From positions 31,402 through 95,401 of the forward strand of contig CABIIJ010000028.1 of NCBI GenBank assembly GCA_902175065.1: a stretch of DNA of 64,000 nt. Reading direction: 5' to 3'. Below, piece after piece: positions 24,401 through 34,236 of this stretch. Numbering within the stretch: position 1 is the first letter of the stretch; the number at the start of each line of letters is the position of its first letter. A program made the translations under genes and the position numbers. Source of the stretch: an uncultured Comamonas sp. GTDB taxonomy: Bacteria > Pseudomonadota > Gammaproteobacteria > Burkholderiales > Burkholderiaceae_C. The notes beneath the pieces are model-generated. The model was not told the origin of the DNA and made no database searches. It was given only the letters and a program-made list of their open reading frames with translations.

Positions 24401-25324
24401 ATGGGCCAACCCACCATGATTGCCGCCATCGACTTGGGCTCGAACAGCTTTCGCCTGGAGATCGGGTCTTTCCAGGCCCAGGGCTTCATGCGGGCGCACT
24501 ACCTCAAGCGCACGCTACGCCAGGGTGCCTGCCTGGAGGACGGCGCCCTCAGTCCGGCGGCGCTGGAGACGGGCTGGGCCTGCCTGGCCGAATTTGGCCA
24601 GCTCCTGCGCCGCTACCAGGTGACCCGGGCACGCGCCGTGGCCACCCAGACGCTGCGCGAAGCCAGCAACAGCGCCCTGTTCGTGCGCGAAGGCAGCCGC
24701 CTGCTGGGCGTGCCCATCGACATCATCAGCGGGGAGCAGGAGGCAGCACTGATCTACCGTGGCGTGGCCAGCCAGTTGCCCGCGTCGGAGGATCGGCGCC
24801 TCATCATGGACCTGGGCGGGCGCTCGACCGAGCTGGCCCTGGGCCGGGGCGTGCAGGCGCAGCAACTGGTGTCCTACCCGCTGGGCAGCGTGCTCTGGAC
24901 CGGGCGCTTCTTCGCCGATGGCGCGTTGACGCAAAGCGCCTTTGCCCGGGCCGAGGCCGCTGCCTGCGCGGTGCTGGCCGATGCGCCGGGCCGATTCGCG
25001 CCGGGTAGCTGGGATTGCGCCTATGCCTCGGCGGGCACGGCCACGGCCGTCAGCGACGTACTGGCGGCGCACGGCAAGGGGGCCAGCCCGATCACGCGCG
25101 ACGATCTGCACTGGCTGCGCGAGCAGTTGCTGCGCTGCGGGCGCATCCAGCGCCTGGCGCTGCCTGGCCTGCGGGCCGACAAGGCGCCAGTGGTGGCGGG
25201 CGGCCTGAGCGTGCTGCTGGCCACGTTCCACACCCTGCAACTGGAGGCGATGGTGCCCGCCCAGGGGGCGCTGCGCATCGGGGTGCTGCACAGCCTGCTG
25301 GACGGCCCGGGCGCTGCGGCCTAA
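24401..25324 (+). CDS. Ppx/GppA-family exopolyphosphatase
   Basis: A 307-residue protein of the ASKHA fold that hydrolyses inorganic polyphosphate or pppGpp. Family motifs: AAIDLGSNSFRLEI (phosphate 1), ATQTLREASN, SGEQEAALIYRG and MDLGGRSTELALG (phosphate 2), and SAGTATAVSDVLAAH. Only the N-terminal actin-like core is present; the C-terminal HD-like half of E. coli Ppx (513 residues) is lacking, as in short Ppx proteins. The start at 24401 has AGGA 6 bp before it. Whether it prefers polyphosphate or pppGpp cannot be told. Confidence 0.85.
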   Translation: MGQPTMIAAIDLGSNSFRLEIGSFQAQGFMRAHYLKRTLRQGACLEDGALSPAALETGWACLAEFGQLLRRYQVTRARAVATQTLREASNSALFVREGSRLLGVPIDIISGEQEAALIYRGVASQLPASEDRRLIMDLGGRSTELALGRGVQAQQLVSYPLGSVLWTGRFFADGALTQSAFARAEAAACAVLADAPGRFAPGSWDCAYASAGTATAVSDVLAAHGKGASPITRDDLHWLREQLLRCGRIQRLALPGLRADKAPVVAGGLSVLLATFHTLQLEAMVPAQGALRIGVLHSLLDGPGAAA

Positions 25325-25722
25325 GCCGCAGCACGGCGGTTGGCGTGGGTCTTGGTCTTGCCCCACGCCTGCAGCTTGCCGTGCGGCAGGGTGGACAGGC
25401 GTTGCAGCAAGCGGCGGCAGTAGCCCTTGACCCACAGGCATTTGTTGATTTCCTCGACCGGGAAAGGGCCGCTGACGACGACGATGTCCGCCGCTTCCTG
25501 CCACATGCCCGCAGCCCGCAGGCGCCGGCGCTTGGTGATGGCCCAGGACTGGATGCGGGCCGGGGTGCCGTGCTGGTGCAGTTCGCCGGTGTAGGCATCG
25601 AAGGCGATCGCCAGGAGGTCGGTTTTCAGCCTGAAGCGGCGTTCACCTGTGACTACGCTGGGGGTGTCGCGCATGTCGTACAGGTAGTAGCTGCCGGCTT
25701 TGAGCTGATATTGCAATTCCAT
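25321..25722 (-). CDS. Conserved-looking protein of unknown function
   Basis: A 133-residue basic protein that I cannot assign. The N-terminal half looks like a small beta domain (ELQYQLKAGSYYLYDMRDTP, GERRFRLKTDLLAIAFDAYTGELHQHG); the C-terminal half is helical and rich in Arg/Lys and Trp, ending KTKTHANRRAAA, and could bind nucleic acid. No membrane segment, signal or metal motif is seen. It overlaps the end of the ppx gene tail to tail by four bases. Codon usage fits a real GC-rich gene. Confidence 0.65.
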   Translation of the reverse strand: MELQYQLKAGSYYLYDMRDTPSVVTGERRFRLKTDLLAIAFDAYTGELHQHGTPARIQSWAITKRRRLRAAGMWQEAADIVVVSGPFPVEEINKCLWVKGYCRRLLQRLSTLPHGKLQAWGKTKTHANRRAAA

Positions 25723-25936
25723 GGAAAACCTCGGTGCCGCATCTTAGGCCAAACCCCGGGGCAAGAAAACCCGAAATACCGCCCGGCACCGGCCTTGCTT
25801 GCCGGTTTGGCTGCACCGGGAGCAGCGCATTGGACTATTGATTCAGTAGCTTTCAGCGCTGATTAACAAATGATTTCGATGCTATTTATTCCTGAGATCA
25901 TTTATTGATCAGTGGAACAAGCTATCCAAATGATGA

Positions 25937-26497
25937 TTACCACGCCCCATCGGGCAGCGCCGCCCGGGCCAGCCCGGGCTGCTGCCGGTCCTTGGCCGAG
26001 AGCTGGCAGCCGCCCGCCACGGCGGGCCAGGCGATGGCCAGATCGGCATCGTCCCAGGCAATGCCGCGCTCGCAGGCCGGGTCGTAGTAGGCGGTGGTCT
26101 TGTAGAGGCAGTCGGCCTCGGCGCTCAGGGTGAGAAAACCGTGCGCCAGGCCGGGGGGAATCCACAGCTGCTGGTGCCGTTCGGCATCGAGCTCCACCCC
26201 CAGCCATTGGCCGAAGGTGGGCGAGGTGCGGCGCAGGTCGACCACCACATCCCACACCCGCCCGCGCACCACGCGCACCAGCTTGCCCTGCGCCTGGGGC
26301 GGTAGCTGGTAGTGCAGGCCGCGCAGCACGCCCTGGCGGGAACGGCTGTGGTTGTCCTGCACGAAGGGGGCGGATACGCCGGTGGCCTCGGCAAAGCGGC
26401 GCTGGTTGAAGCTCTCGCTGAAAAAGCCGCGCTCATCCTGGAACACCGGGGGCTGCAGCAGCAGCACGCCGGGCAGGGCCGTGGTTTGCACCTGCAT
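25937..26497 (-). CDS. rfbC: dTDP-4-dehydrorhamnose 3,5-epimerase
   Basis: Third enzyme of dTDP-L-rhamnose synthesis: epimerises C3 and C5 of dTDP-4-keto-6-deoxyglucose. A 186-residue cupin with the catalytic His in VLRGLHYQLPPQAQGKLV, the FSESFNQRRF start strand, and GLAHGFLTLSAEADCLYKTTAYYDP near the C-terminus. It begins 2 bp after the rfbA stop (26500), so translation is coupled. Upstream frames that extend it by hundreds of residues are only complements of rfbA. Confidence 0.96.
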   Translation of the reverse strand: MQVQTTALPGVLLLQPPVFQDERGFFSESFNQRRFAEATGVSAPFVQDNHSRSRQGVLRGLHYQLPPQAQGKLVRVVRGRVWDVVVDLRRTSPTFGQWLGVELDAERHQQLWIPPGLAHGFLTLSAEADCLYKTTAYYDPACERGIAWDDADLAIAWPAVAGGCQLSAKDRQQPGLARAALPDGAW

Positions 26498-26499
26498 GG

Positions 26500-27375
26500 C
26501 TAGTCGTGCAGGCAGCGCAGCAGGTACTGGCCGTAGCCCGATTTGCTCAGGGGCCGGGCCAGCCCTTCCAGTTGGCCGTTGTCGATCCAGCCCATGCGCC
26601 AGGCGATTTCCTCGGGGCAGGAGACTTTCAGCCCCTGGCGCTGCTCGATGGTGGCGATGAACTGGCTGGCGTCCAGCAGGCTGTCGTGCGTGCCCGTGTC
26701 CAGCCAGGCAAAGCCCCGGCCCAGCGGCTGCACCTGCAACTGGCCCTGCTCCAGGTAGAGGCGGTTCAAGTCCATGATCTCCAGCTCGCCCCGCGCCGAG
26801 GGCGTGAGCCGGCGGGCCAGTCCGACCACCTGCGCGTCGTAGAAATACAGGCCGGTGACGGCGTAATGGCTTTTGGGCTGCGCGGGCTTTTCCTCCAGGC
26901 CGATGACCTTGCCCCGGGCGTCGAACTCCACCACGCCATAGCGCTGCGGGTCCTGCACGTGGTAGGTGAACACGCAGGCGCCGCCGGGCTGGGCCGCCGC
27001 CTTGCGCAAGAGGCCTTGCAGCGTGTGGCCGTAGAACAGGTTGTCGCCCAGCACCAGGGCGCAGGGGCTGCCGTCCAGGAACGGCTCGGCAATCAGAAAC
27101 GCCTGCGGCAGCCCGTCCGGGCTGGGCTGCACGGCGTACTGCAGGCGCAGGCCCCACTGGCTGCCATCGCCCAGCAACTGCTCGAAGCGCGGCGTGTCCT
27201 GCGGGGTGCTGATGATGAGGATGTCCCGAATCCCGGCCAGCATCAGCGTGCTCAAGGGGTAATAAATCATCGGCTTGTCGTACACCGGCAGCAGTTGTTT
27301 GCTGATGGCCAGCGTGGCCGGGTGCAGCCGGGTGCCGGAACCTCCGGCCAGGATGATGCCTTTGCGTTGTGTCAT
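26500..27375 (-). CDS. rfbA: Glucose-1-phosphate thymidylyltransferase
   Basis: First enzyme of the dTDP-L-rhamnose pathway: glucose-1-phosphate plus dTTP gives dTDP-glucose. The 291-residue length is typical. The nucleotide-binding loop [14 protein letters not shown] is at residues 9-22, with [20 protein letters not shown] after it and [11 protein letters not shown] and [22 protein letters not shown] in the catalytic core. It lies between rfbD (57 bp gap) and rfbC on the minus strand. Confidence 0.97.
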   Translation of the reverse strand: MTQRKGIILAGGSGTRLHPATLAISKQLLPVYDKPMIYYPLSTLMLAGIRDILIISTPQDTPRFEQLLGDGSQWGLRLQYAVQPSPDGLPQAFLIAEPFLDGSPCALVLGDNLFYGHTLQGLLRKAAAQPGGACVFTYHVQDPQRYGVVEFDARGKVIGLEEKPAQPKSHYAVTGLYFYDAQVVGLARRLTPSARGELEIMDLNRLYLEQGQLQVQPLGRGFAWLDTGTHDSLLDASQFIATIEQRQGLKVSCPEEIAWRMGWIDNGQLEGLARPLSKSGYGQYLLRCLHD

Positions 27376-27432
27376 GGACGGGAACCTTCGGGGCGATGGA
27401 ATCTTGGAAAAAACGATGGGGTGCTGCGCAGG

Positions 27433-28311
27433 TCAGAGAATGTGCGCAAGCATACGCGCCACGCCCTGCTGCCAGGGCGGTGGCGCGAGGCCGAAAACCG
27501 CTTGCAGCCTGCCGCAGTCCAGGCGCGAATTGTGCGGGCGTCGCGCTGCCGTGGAATAGGCGCTGCCGGGCACGGGAAGAATCTCGGTGGTTTTTATGTT
27601 TGCCGCCAGCGCCGATTGCCGTGCCCGGGCCAAAACCAGCGCGGCGTATGCAAACCAGGTCGTCGCCCCCGCTGCGGCGCAGTGGTACAGGCCGCCGTCC
27701 TGCGGGCGGCGCAGCAGGTGGGCGACGGCGTGGGCGGTGACCTCGGCCAGCCAGTCGGCGCTGGTGGGCGCACCCCACTGGTCATCCACCACCGTCAGGT
27801 GCGGGCGCTCCTGCGCCAGGCGCAGAATGGTCTGGACAAAGTTCCGGCCCTGCGCCGCATACACCCAGCTGGTGCGCAGCACGAGGTGCGGGCCGCCCGC
27901 CTGGGCGATCAGCGCCTCGCCCTCATGCTTGCTGCGGCCATAGACCGACAGCGGCGCGGGCGCATCGTCCTCTCGCCAGGGGCGCTGGCCACTGCCGTCA
28001 AATACGTAATCGCTGCTGTAGTGGACGAACAACACCCCGTGCTGCGCCGCCCACCGGGCCAGCAGACCGGGCGTGGTGGCGTTGATGCAGCGGGCCAGGG
28101 CCGGTTCGCTCTCGGCCCGGTCGACGGCGGTGTACGCAGCGGCATTGACGATCACGTCCGGCTGCTGCCGCGCCACGGCGGCCACTGTCTGCTCGGGGGC
28201 GGTGAAATCGGCTTCGGCCCGCCCCAGGGCAACGACCTGCCCCAGCGGGGTCAGGCTGCGCTGCAATGCCCCGCCGATCTGGCCGCTGGCACCCAGCAGC
28301 ACGATTTTCAT
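27433..28311 (-). CDS. rfbD: dTDP-4-dehydrorhamnose reductase
   Basis: Last step of dTDP-L-rhamnose synthesis: NADPH-dependent reduction of dTDP-4-dehydrorhamnose. A 292-residue SDR-type enzyme with [16 protein letters not shown] (nucleotide loop), [16 protein letters not shown], and the active-site region [10 protein letters not shown]...YGRSKHEGE with Tyr and Lys in the YxxxK arrangement. The ATG at 28311 overlaps the coaX stop in an ATGA. The partner rfbB (dTDP-glucose 4,6-dehydratase) is not in this cluster or elsewhere in the window. Confidence 0.95.
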   Translation of the reverse strand: MKIVLLGASGQIGGALQRSLTPLGQVVALGRAEADFTAPEQTVAAVARQQPDVIVNAAAYTAVDRAESEPALARCINATTPGLLARWAAQHGVLFVHYSSDYVFDGSGQRPWREDDAPAPLSVYGRSKHEGEALIAQAGGPHLVLRTSWVYAAQGRNFVQTILRLAQERPHLTVVDDQWGAPTSADWLAEVTAHAVAHLLRRPQDGGLYHCAAAGATTWFAYAALVLARARQSALAANIKTTEILPVPGSAYSTAARRPHNSRLDCGRLQAVFGLAPPPWQQGVARMLAHIL

Positions 28312-29102
28312 GCACCAGACGCAGACGGCGCAAAACGCTGCTCGGCCAGGGCCACCAGCCCTTCGAACACCAGGTTGTCGACCAGCTCGAAGGGGCGCGT
28401 CATGCTCGGCACCATCTTCCAGCCTGCGCCCCCGGCCATGATGCAGGCTGGCTCCATGCGGCAGTGCAGGTACAGGTGCTGGTACATGCGCTCGACCGCC
28501 CCGGCGATGGCGTAGGTGCCGCCGCTGGTCAGCGCATCGCTGGTGTTGGTGGGAAAGGGCGTGACCTGCCCGGTGGGCACGTGCAGCCCGGCGGTGCCCG
28601 TCTCCAGCGCCCGCAGCATGATGCCGTGGCCCGGCAGGATCAGGCCGCCGAGGAAGCGCCCCTCGGCATCCAGCGCGTCCACCGTCACCGCCGTGCCGAC
28701 CATGACCACGATCAGCGGACGCGGCCCGCCGCGCTGCAGGATGCGCTGGCGGGCGCCGATCATTGCCACCCAGCGGTCCGCGCCCAGGCGCAGCGGCTGG
28801 TCGTAGCCGTTGGTCACGCCCGCGTCCCGGGCGCTGGGCACGACCCACTGCGGGGCGAAGTCCCAGCCCAGCATCTGGTCGATCTGCTCATGCACGCGCC
28901 GGCGGGTGCTTTCGCTGGCCACCGCGCAGCCCAGCATGCAGCCGGGCGCTGGCAGGCGGCTCCAGGGGCCATCGGCCAGTTGCTCGATCTGCTCCAGGAA
29001 CTCCGCCCCCTGCGCCAGCAGGGCCGCGCCGCGCCGGGGGGCGTCGTACATGGCCCACTTCAGGCGGGTGTTGCCGATGTCGATGGCTAGGAATCTGTTC
29101 AT
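28308..29102 (-). CDS. coaX: Type III pantothenate kinase
   Basis: Phosphorylates pantothenate in coenzyme A synthesis. A 264-residue ASKHA protein with the N-terminal phosphate loop [15 protein letters not shown], the middle [21 protein letters not shown] and the [24 protein letters not shown] motif characteristic of CoaX. The ATG at 29102 begins the usual [12 protein letters not shown]; an earlier GTG-like extension has no ribosome-binding site. CoaX often follows birA; here it heads a unit with rfbD by a four-base overlap. Confidence 0.94.
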   Translation of the reverse strand: MNRFLAIDIGNTRLKWAMYDAPRRGAALLAQGAEFLEQIEQLADGPWSRLPAPGCMLGCAVASESTRRRVHEQIDQMLGWDFAPQWVVPSARDAGVTNGYDQPLRLGADRWVAMIGARQRILQRGGPRPLIVVMVGTAVTVDALDAEGRFLGGLILPGHGIMLRALETGTAGLHVPTGQVTPFPTNTSDALTSGGTYAIAGAVERMYQHLYLHCRMEPACIMAGGAGWKMVPSMTRPFELVDNLVFEGLVALAEQRFAPSASGA

Positions 29103-29285
29103 AGGGGCGCGATTATCAGGATTTTTGCGGCGGGCCGCCGCTGCGGTGTGCGGGCAGGACCGGCCGGGCGGGGCGCGAAATTGTGAAAAAACCTGCATCT
29201 GCACTCGCCTAAAGCGTTTTCCAACGGGGAGCCGGTAAAGTGCAGAGCGTCTTGTTCCTCAACTCACCACAAGGAGTCCTCCCTC

Positions 29286-29768
29286 ATGGGTCTGTTCAGT
29301 TTTATCAAAGAAGCGGGTGAAAAACTCTTTGGCGGCAAGGAAGCCCAGGCTGCCACTCCCGCTGCGCCTTCTGCCGAGGCCCTCAACGCCCAGGCGGCCA
29401 ACGCCATCACCACCTACATCCAGGCGCAGAACCTGGGCCTGGAAAACCTGCAAGTGAGCTTTGACGGCAGCCAGGGCCAGGTAACCGTGAACGGCGCAGC
29501 CCCCACCCAGGCGGCCAAGGAAAAGGTGACGCTGTGCTGCGGCAACGTCGCCAGCGTGCAGAGCGTGGAAAACCTGATGACCGTCACCAACCCCGAGCCG
29601 GAAGCCCAGTACCACGACGTGGTGCGCGGCGACACCCTGAGCGCCATCGCCAAGAAGTACTACGGCAACGCCAACAAGTACCCGGTGATCTTCGAGGCCA
29701 ACCGCCCCATGCTGACGCACCCGGACAAGATCTATCCCGGCCAGAAGCTGCGCATTCCCGCGCTGTAA
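29286..29768 (+). CDS. kbp: BON-LysM protein (Kbp/YgaU family)
   Basis: A 160-residue protein with a BON domain (about residues 30-95, LENLQVSFDGSQGQVTVNGAAP) and a C-terminal LysM domain (about 108-158, YHDVVRGDTLSAIAKKYYGNANKYP, then LTHPDKIYPGQKLRIP). E. coli Kbp (YgaU) of the same size and order binds potassium and is found in the cytosol/periplasm. There is no obvious signal peptide. The ribosome-binding site AAGGAG is strong. A terminator hairpin follows at 29789-29823. Confidence 0.9.
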   Translation: MGLFSFIKEAGEKLFGGKEAQAATPAAPSAEALNAQAANAITTYIQAQNLGLENLQVSFDGSQGQVTVNGAAPTQAAKEKVTLCCGNVASVQSVENLMTVTNPEPEAQYHDVVRGDTLSAIAKKYYGNANKYPVIFEANRPMLTHPDKIYPGQKLRIPAL

Positions 29769-29788
29769 ACCACGCCGCACACGTCAAG

Positions 29789-29823
29789 GCCCGTCCCGGC
29801 TGGATTGCCGGGGCGGGCTTTTT
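29789..29823 (+). terminator. Terminator after kbp, shared with the convergent rpiR-type gene
   Basis: Arms GCCCGTCCCGGC (29789-29800) and GCCGGGGCGGGC (29807-29818) around a six-base loop, followed by TTTTT (29819-29823). It ends at the stop codon of the convergent regulator gene. Confidence 0.88.
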
Positions 29824-30671
29824 CATTGCTCGTAGCGTTTGCTGCGCAAGAGTTGCTTGATGACCTGCGAGTGCTGCTGCACGCTGGGGCCGATCTGCAG
29901 GGCCACGCAGGTGGCCAGCACGTCGATGATGAGCAGGTGCAGCAGGCGCGACACCATGGGGCTGTAGAGGTCGTAGCCTTCCGGGTGGTCGGCGGCCAGG
30001 TGGATGGCGCAGGCCCGGGCCAGCGGGGAATTGCTGGCCGTGATGGCAATGGTGGTGGCCCCGGCCTGGGAAGCCAGCTCAGCGGCGGCGATCAGGTCAC
30101 GCGTCAGGCCGGAGTTGGAGATGATGACCGCACAGTCCCCCCGGCGCAGCAGGGCCGCGTTCATCAGTTGCACGTGGCCGTCGCTGCAGCTCATGCTGGT
30201 CAGGCCCAGGCGGAAGAATTTGTGCTGCGCATCGTCGGCCACGATGCCGGAATTGCCCGCGCCGAAGAACACCACCCGCTGGTGCTGGCGCCAGGTCTGC
30301 AGGATGGCCTGTGCCGCCGCCTCCAACGCCCTGGGCGCAGCGGCGTTGCGATATTCGAGGAAGGCGGCGACGGAGTTGTCCACCACCTTGACCAGCACGT
30401 CGGCAGGCTTGTCGTCCACGTCCACGCTGCGGTGGATGAAGGGCACGCCTTCGCTGACGCTGCCGACCAGCTTGAGCTTGAAGTCCGCCAGCCCGTCGTA
30501 GCCCATGCTGCGGCAAAAGCGCACCACGGTAGGTTTGCTCACCTGGGCCTGTTCGGCCAGGGTGCGCACCGGCAAGCGGGCAAAGGCAGACGGGTCGTGC
30601 AGCACCAGACGGGCCACGCGCTGTTCCGCCGGGGCCAGAGAGGGAAGAGAGGCAGCAATACGCTCAAGCAT
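29823..30671 (-). CDS. RpiR/HexR-family transcriptional regulator
   Basis: A 282-residue regulator with an N-terminal RpiR helix-turn-helix (LAEQAQVSKPTVVRFCRSMGYDG, about residues 37-60) and a C-terminal SIS sugar-phosphate-binding domain (VVFFGAGNSGIVADDAQHKFFRLG; ISNSGLTRDLIAAAELA). Such proteins sense phosphosugars; the HexR subgroup responds to KDPG and controls glucose catabolism, and this protein resembles it. The ATG at 30671 (MLERIAASLPSL) is the usual start. There is no sugar operon next to it, so the target is elsewhere. Confidence 0.87.
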   Translation of the reverse strand: MLERIAASLPSLAPAEQRVARLVLHDPSAFARLPVRTLAEQAQVSKPTVVRFCRSMGYDGLADFKLKLVGSVSEGVPFIHRSVDVDDKPADVLVKVVDNSVAAFLEYRNAAAPRALEAAAQAILQTWRQHQRVVFFGAGNSGIVADDAQHKFFRLGLTSMSCSDGHVQLMNAALLRRGDCAVIISNSGLTRDLIAAAELASQAGATTIAITASNSPLARACAIHLAADHPEGYDLYSPMVSRLLHLLIIDVLATCVALQIGPSVQQHSQVIKQLLRSKRYEQ

Positions 30672-30759
30672 GGGGCAACAAGAAATGACCGGCAAGTGCA
30701 GTCGCAATCGGGAAATGGCCGCCATTGTGCGGCCAAGCAGCGGCGCAGAAGCCAAGTCG

Positions 30760-30817
30760 CAGCAATTACGGCGTTTTGCCGCCTTGCGGACAGCGTGAGA
30801 AGTTCGTGAGCAGGTTC
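30760..30817. repeat. Decayed right end of a MITE-like element
   Basis: About 53 bp match the right end of the two MITE copies with roughly nine differences, ending GCAGGTTC where the intact copies end ACAGGTTC. No left end could be found within a few hundred bases. It lies between the rpiR-type and asparaginase genes. Confidence 0.55.
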
Positions 30818-30872
30818 CCGGCGGCCATCATGGCGCACGGGTTTGCCCTAGTGAACACAGGGCAGGCCTTGA

Positions 30873-32042
<1,170 letters not shown>

Positions 32043-32083
32043 ACCGGCCTGCACCGGCATACGCCCCTTGGCCCCTTGAGAAG

Positions 32084-32109
32084 AGCGCCCCTGGCCAGGG
32101 GCGCTTTTT
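32084..32109 (+). terminator. Terminator after the asparaginase gene
   Basis: A perfect 22-bp inverted repeat, AGCGCCCCTGG and CCAGGGGCGCT (32084-32105), is followed by a T run to 32109. It separates ansB from rep. Confidence 0.92.
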
Positions 32110-32153
32110 CGTTTTCGCTACCATGCGCGGTTTGGTCTTGCTTACGCCCCTCC

Positions 32154-34208
32154 ATGTCTGGTCTGAACCGCGCCCAACTCCAAGCCGTGCATTTCATCGA
32201 TGGCCCCTGCCTGGTGCTGGCTGGGGCCGGTTCCGGCAAAACGCGGGTGATTACGCACAAGATTGCCCACCTGATCGAATCCGGCCTGCCGCCCCGGCGC
32301 ATTGCCGCCATCACCTTTACCAACAAGGCCGCCGCCGAGATGCGCGAGCGGGCCAGCGGGCTGATCGGCCGCAAGGCCAAGGACGTGCTGGTCTGCACCT
32401 TCCACGCCCTGGGCGTGCGCATGGTGCGCGAGGACGGCCATGCGCTGGGGCTAAAACCCAGCTTCAGCATCCTCGATGCCGACGATGTGACCAGCATCCT
32501 CAAGGACTGCGCCGGCGGCACCACCGATGCGGCCACGGCGCGGCAGTGGCAATGGGGCATCAGCGCGTGGAAGAACCAGGGCCTGAACGCCCGCCAGGCA
32601 CTGGCCCTGGCCAAGGACGACCACGAGCGCAGCCTGGCCATCATCATGCAGCGCTACGAGGAGCGGCTGACCGCCTACCAGAGCGTCGATTTCGACGACC
32701 TGATCGGGATGCCCATGCGCCTCCTGAAAAACCACCCCGAAGTGCGCGAGAAATGGCAGAAGCTGCTCGGCCACGTGCTGGTCGACGAATACCAGGACAC
32801 CAACGCCACGCAGTACGCCCTGCTCAAGCTGCTGGTGGGCGAGGCCGCCCGCTTCACCGCCGTGGGCGACGATGACCAGAGCATCTACGGCTGGCGCGGC
32901 GCGACGCTGGACAACCTGAAACGGCTGCCGCAGGACTACCCGCAACTGCAGGTCATCAAGCTGGAGCAGAACTACCGCTCCACCAGCGCCATCCTGCGGG
33001 CGGCCAACCATGTCATCGGCCCCAACCCCAAGCTGTTTCCCAAAACCCTGTTCTCCGAACTGGGCGAGGGCGAACCCGTGCGCGTGCAGGCCTGCGACAA
33101 CGAAGAGCACGAGGCCGAGCGTGCCGTGGCCCGCATCCTCGCCCTGAAAGCCGCCGGCAACCCGCCGCCGCAGTGGAAGGACTTCGCCATCCTCTACCGC
33201 GCCAACCACCAGGCCAAGCCGTTCGAGAAGGCGCTGCGCAAGGCCAGCATTCCGTACAAGGTGTCCGGCGGCACCAGCTTTTTCGACCGGGCGGAAATCA
33301 AGGATCTGTGCGCCTGGTTCCGCCTGTGGAGCAACAACGACGACGACCCTGCCTTCCTGCGCTCCATCACCACGCCGCGCCGGGGCATCGGCCATACCAC
33401 CCTGGGCAAGCTGGGCGAATTTGCCGCGCTGCACAAGACCAGCATGTTCGGCGCCCTGTTCAACACCATGCTGCCGTCGGTTCTGGGCAAAAAGACGCTG
33501 GACGGGCTGCTGGAATTTGGCCGCAGCATGAACGACCTGGAATACCGCGCCCGCCACTGCCTGGGGCACGAGGCCAGCCGCACATTCTTGATGGACTGGC
33601 TCACCGACATCGGCTACGAGCAATACCTGTACGACAGCGAGGACAGCGAAAGCGTGGCCGCCGCCCGCTGGAGCAATGTGCTGGAGTTCTGCGACTGGAT
33701 GGCGCAGCGTGCAGGCGGCCAGATCGAGGACGCGGCGGGCACCACCACCCGGACCGAAATCAAAAGCCTGCTGGAAGTGGCGCAGAACATTGCCCTGCTC
33801 TCGACCATCTCCGAGCGCGAAAGCGACCAGGACCAGGTCGTGCTGTCCACCCTGCACGCCAGCAAGGGGCTGGAGTGGCCGCACGTGCAACTGGTGGGCG
33901 TGACCGAAGGGATGCTGCCGTTCAAGCTCGACGACGACGAAGGCCGCCAGGAAAAAATCACCGACGACACCGCCGCCCGCCTGCAGGAAGAGCGCCGCCT
34001 GATGTACGTCGGCATCACCCGCGCCCAGCGCACCCTGGTGGTGAGCTGGACCAAACGCCGCAAGAAAGGCCGCGACACCGTGCCCTGCCAGCCCAGCCGC
34101 TTCATTGCCGAAATGCAGCTCGACCCGGCCACCAGCCGGGAAAATCCCCGCGACAAACTGCGCCAGCTGCGGGCCGAATTTGCGGCCCGCCAGGCCGACC
34201 CTTCCTGA
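32154..34208 (+). CDS. rep: ATP-dependent DNA helicase Rep
   Basis: A 684-residue superfamily 1A 3'-5' helicase that helps restart replication and clears proteins ahead of the fork. The ATG at 32154 (MSGLNRAQLQAVHF) matches the Rep N-terminus. Motif I is AGAGSGKT (residues 23-30), motif II VDEYQDTN, motif III VGDDDQSIYGWRGA, motif IV LEQNYRS, motif V LHASKGLEW and motif VI YVGITRAQ. Similarity runs to the end and is higher to Rep than to UvrD (for example SGGTSFFDRAEIKDL). It has its own region between two genes on the same strand. Confidence 0.93.
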   Translation: MSGLNRAQLQAVHFIDGPCLVLAGAGSGKTRVITHKIAHLIESGLPPRRIAAITFTNKAAAEMRERASGLIGRKAKDVLVCTFHALGVRMVREDGHALGLKPSFSILDADDVTSILKDCAGGTTDAATARQWQWGISAWKNQGLNARQALALAKDDHERSLAIIMQRYEERLTAYQSVDFDDLIGMPMRLLKNHPEVREKWQKLLGHVLVDEYQDTNATQYALLKLLVGEAARFTAVGDDDQSIYGWRGATLDNLKRLPQDYPQLQVIKLEQNYRSTSAILRAANHVIGPNPKLFPKTLFSELGEGEPVRVQACDNEEHEAERAVARILALKAAGNPPPQWKDFAILYRANHQAKPFEKALRKASIPYKVSGGTSFFDRAEIKDLCAWFRLWSNNDDDPAFLRSITTPRRGIGHTTLGKLGEFAALHKTSMFGALFNTMLPSVLGKKTLDGLLEFGRSMNDLEYRARHCLGHEASRTFLMDWLTDIGYEQYLYDSEDSESVAAARWSNVLEFCDWMAQRAGGQIEDAAGTTTRTEIKSLLEVAQNIALLSTISERESDQDQVVLSTLHASKGLEWPHVQLVGVTEGMLPFKLDDDEGRQEKITDDTAARLQEERRLMYVGITRAQRTLVVSWTKRRKKGRDTVPCQPSRFIAEMQLDPATSRENPRDKLRQLRAEFAARQADPS

Positions 34209-34236
34209 CCTCTGTGCGCACCTGGAACCTCTGCTT

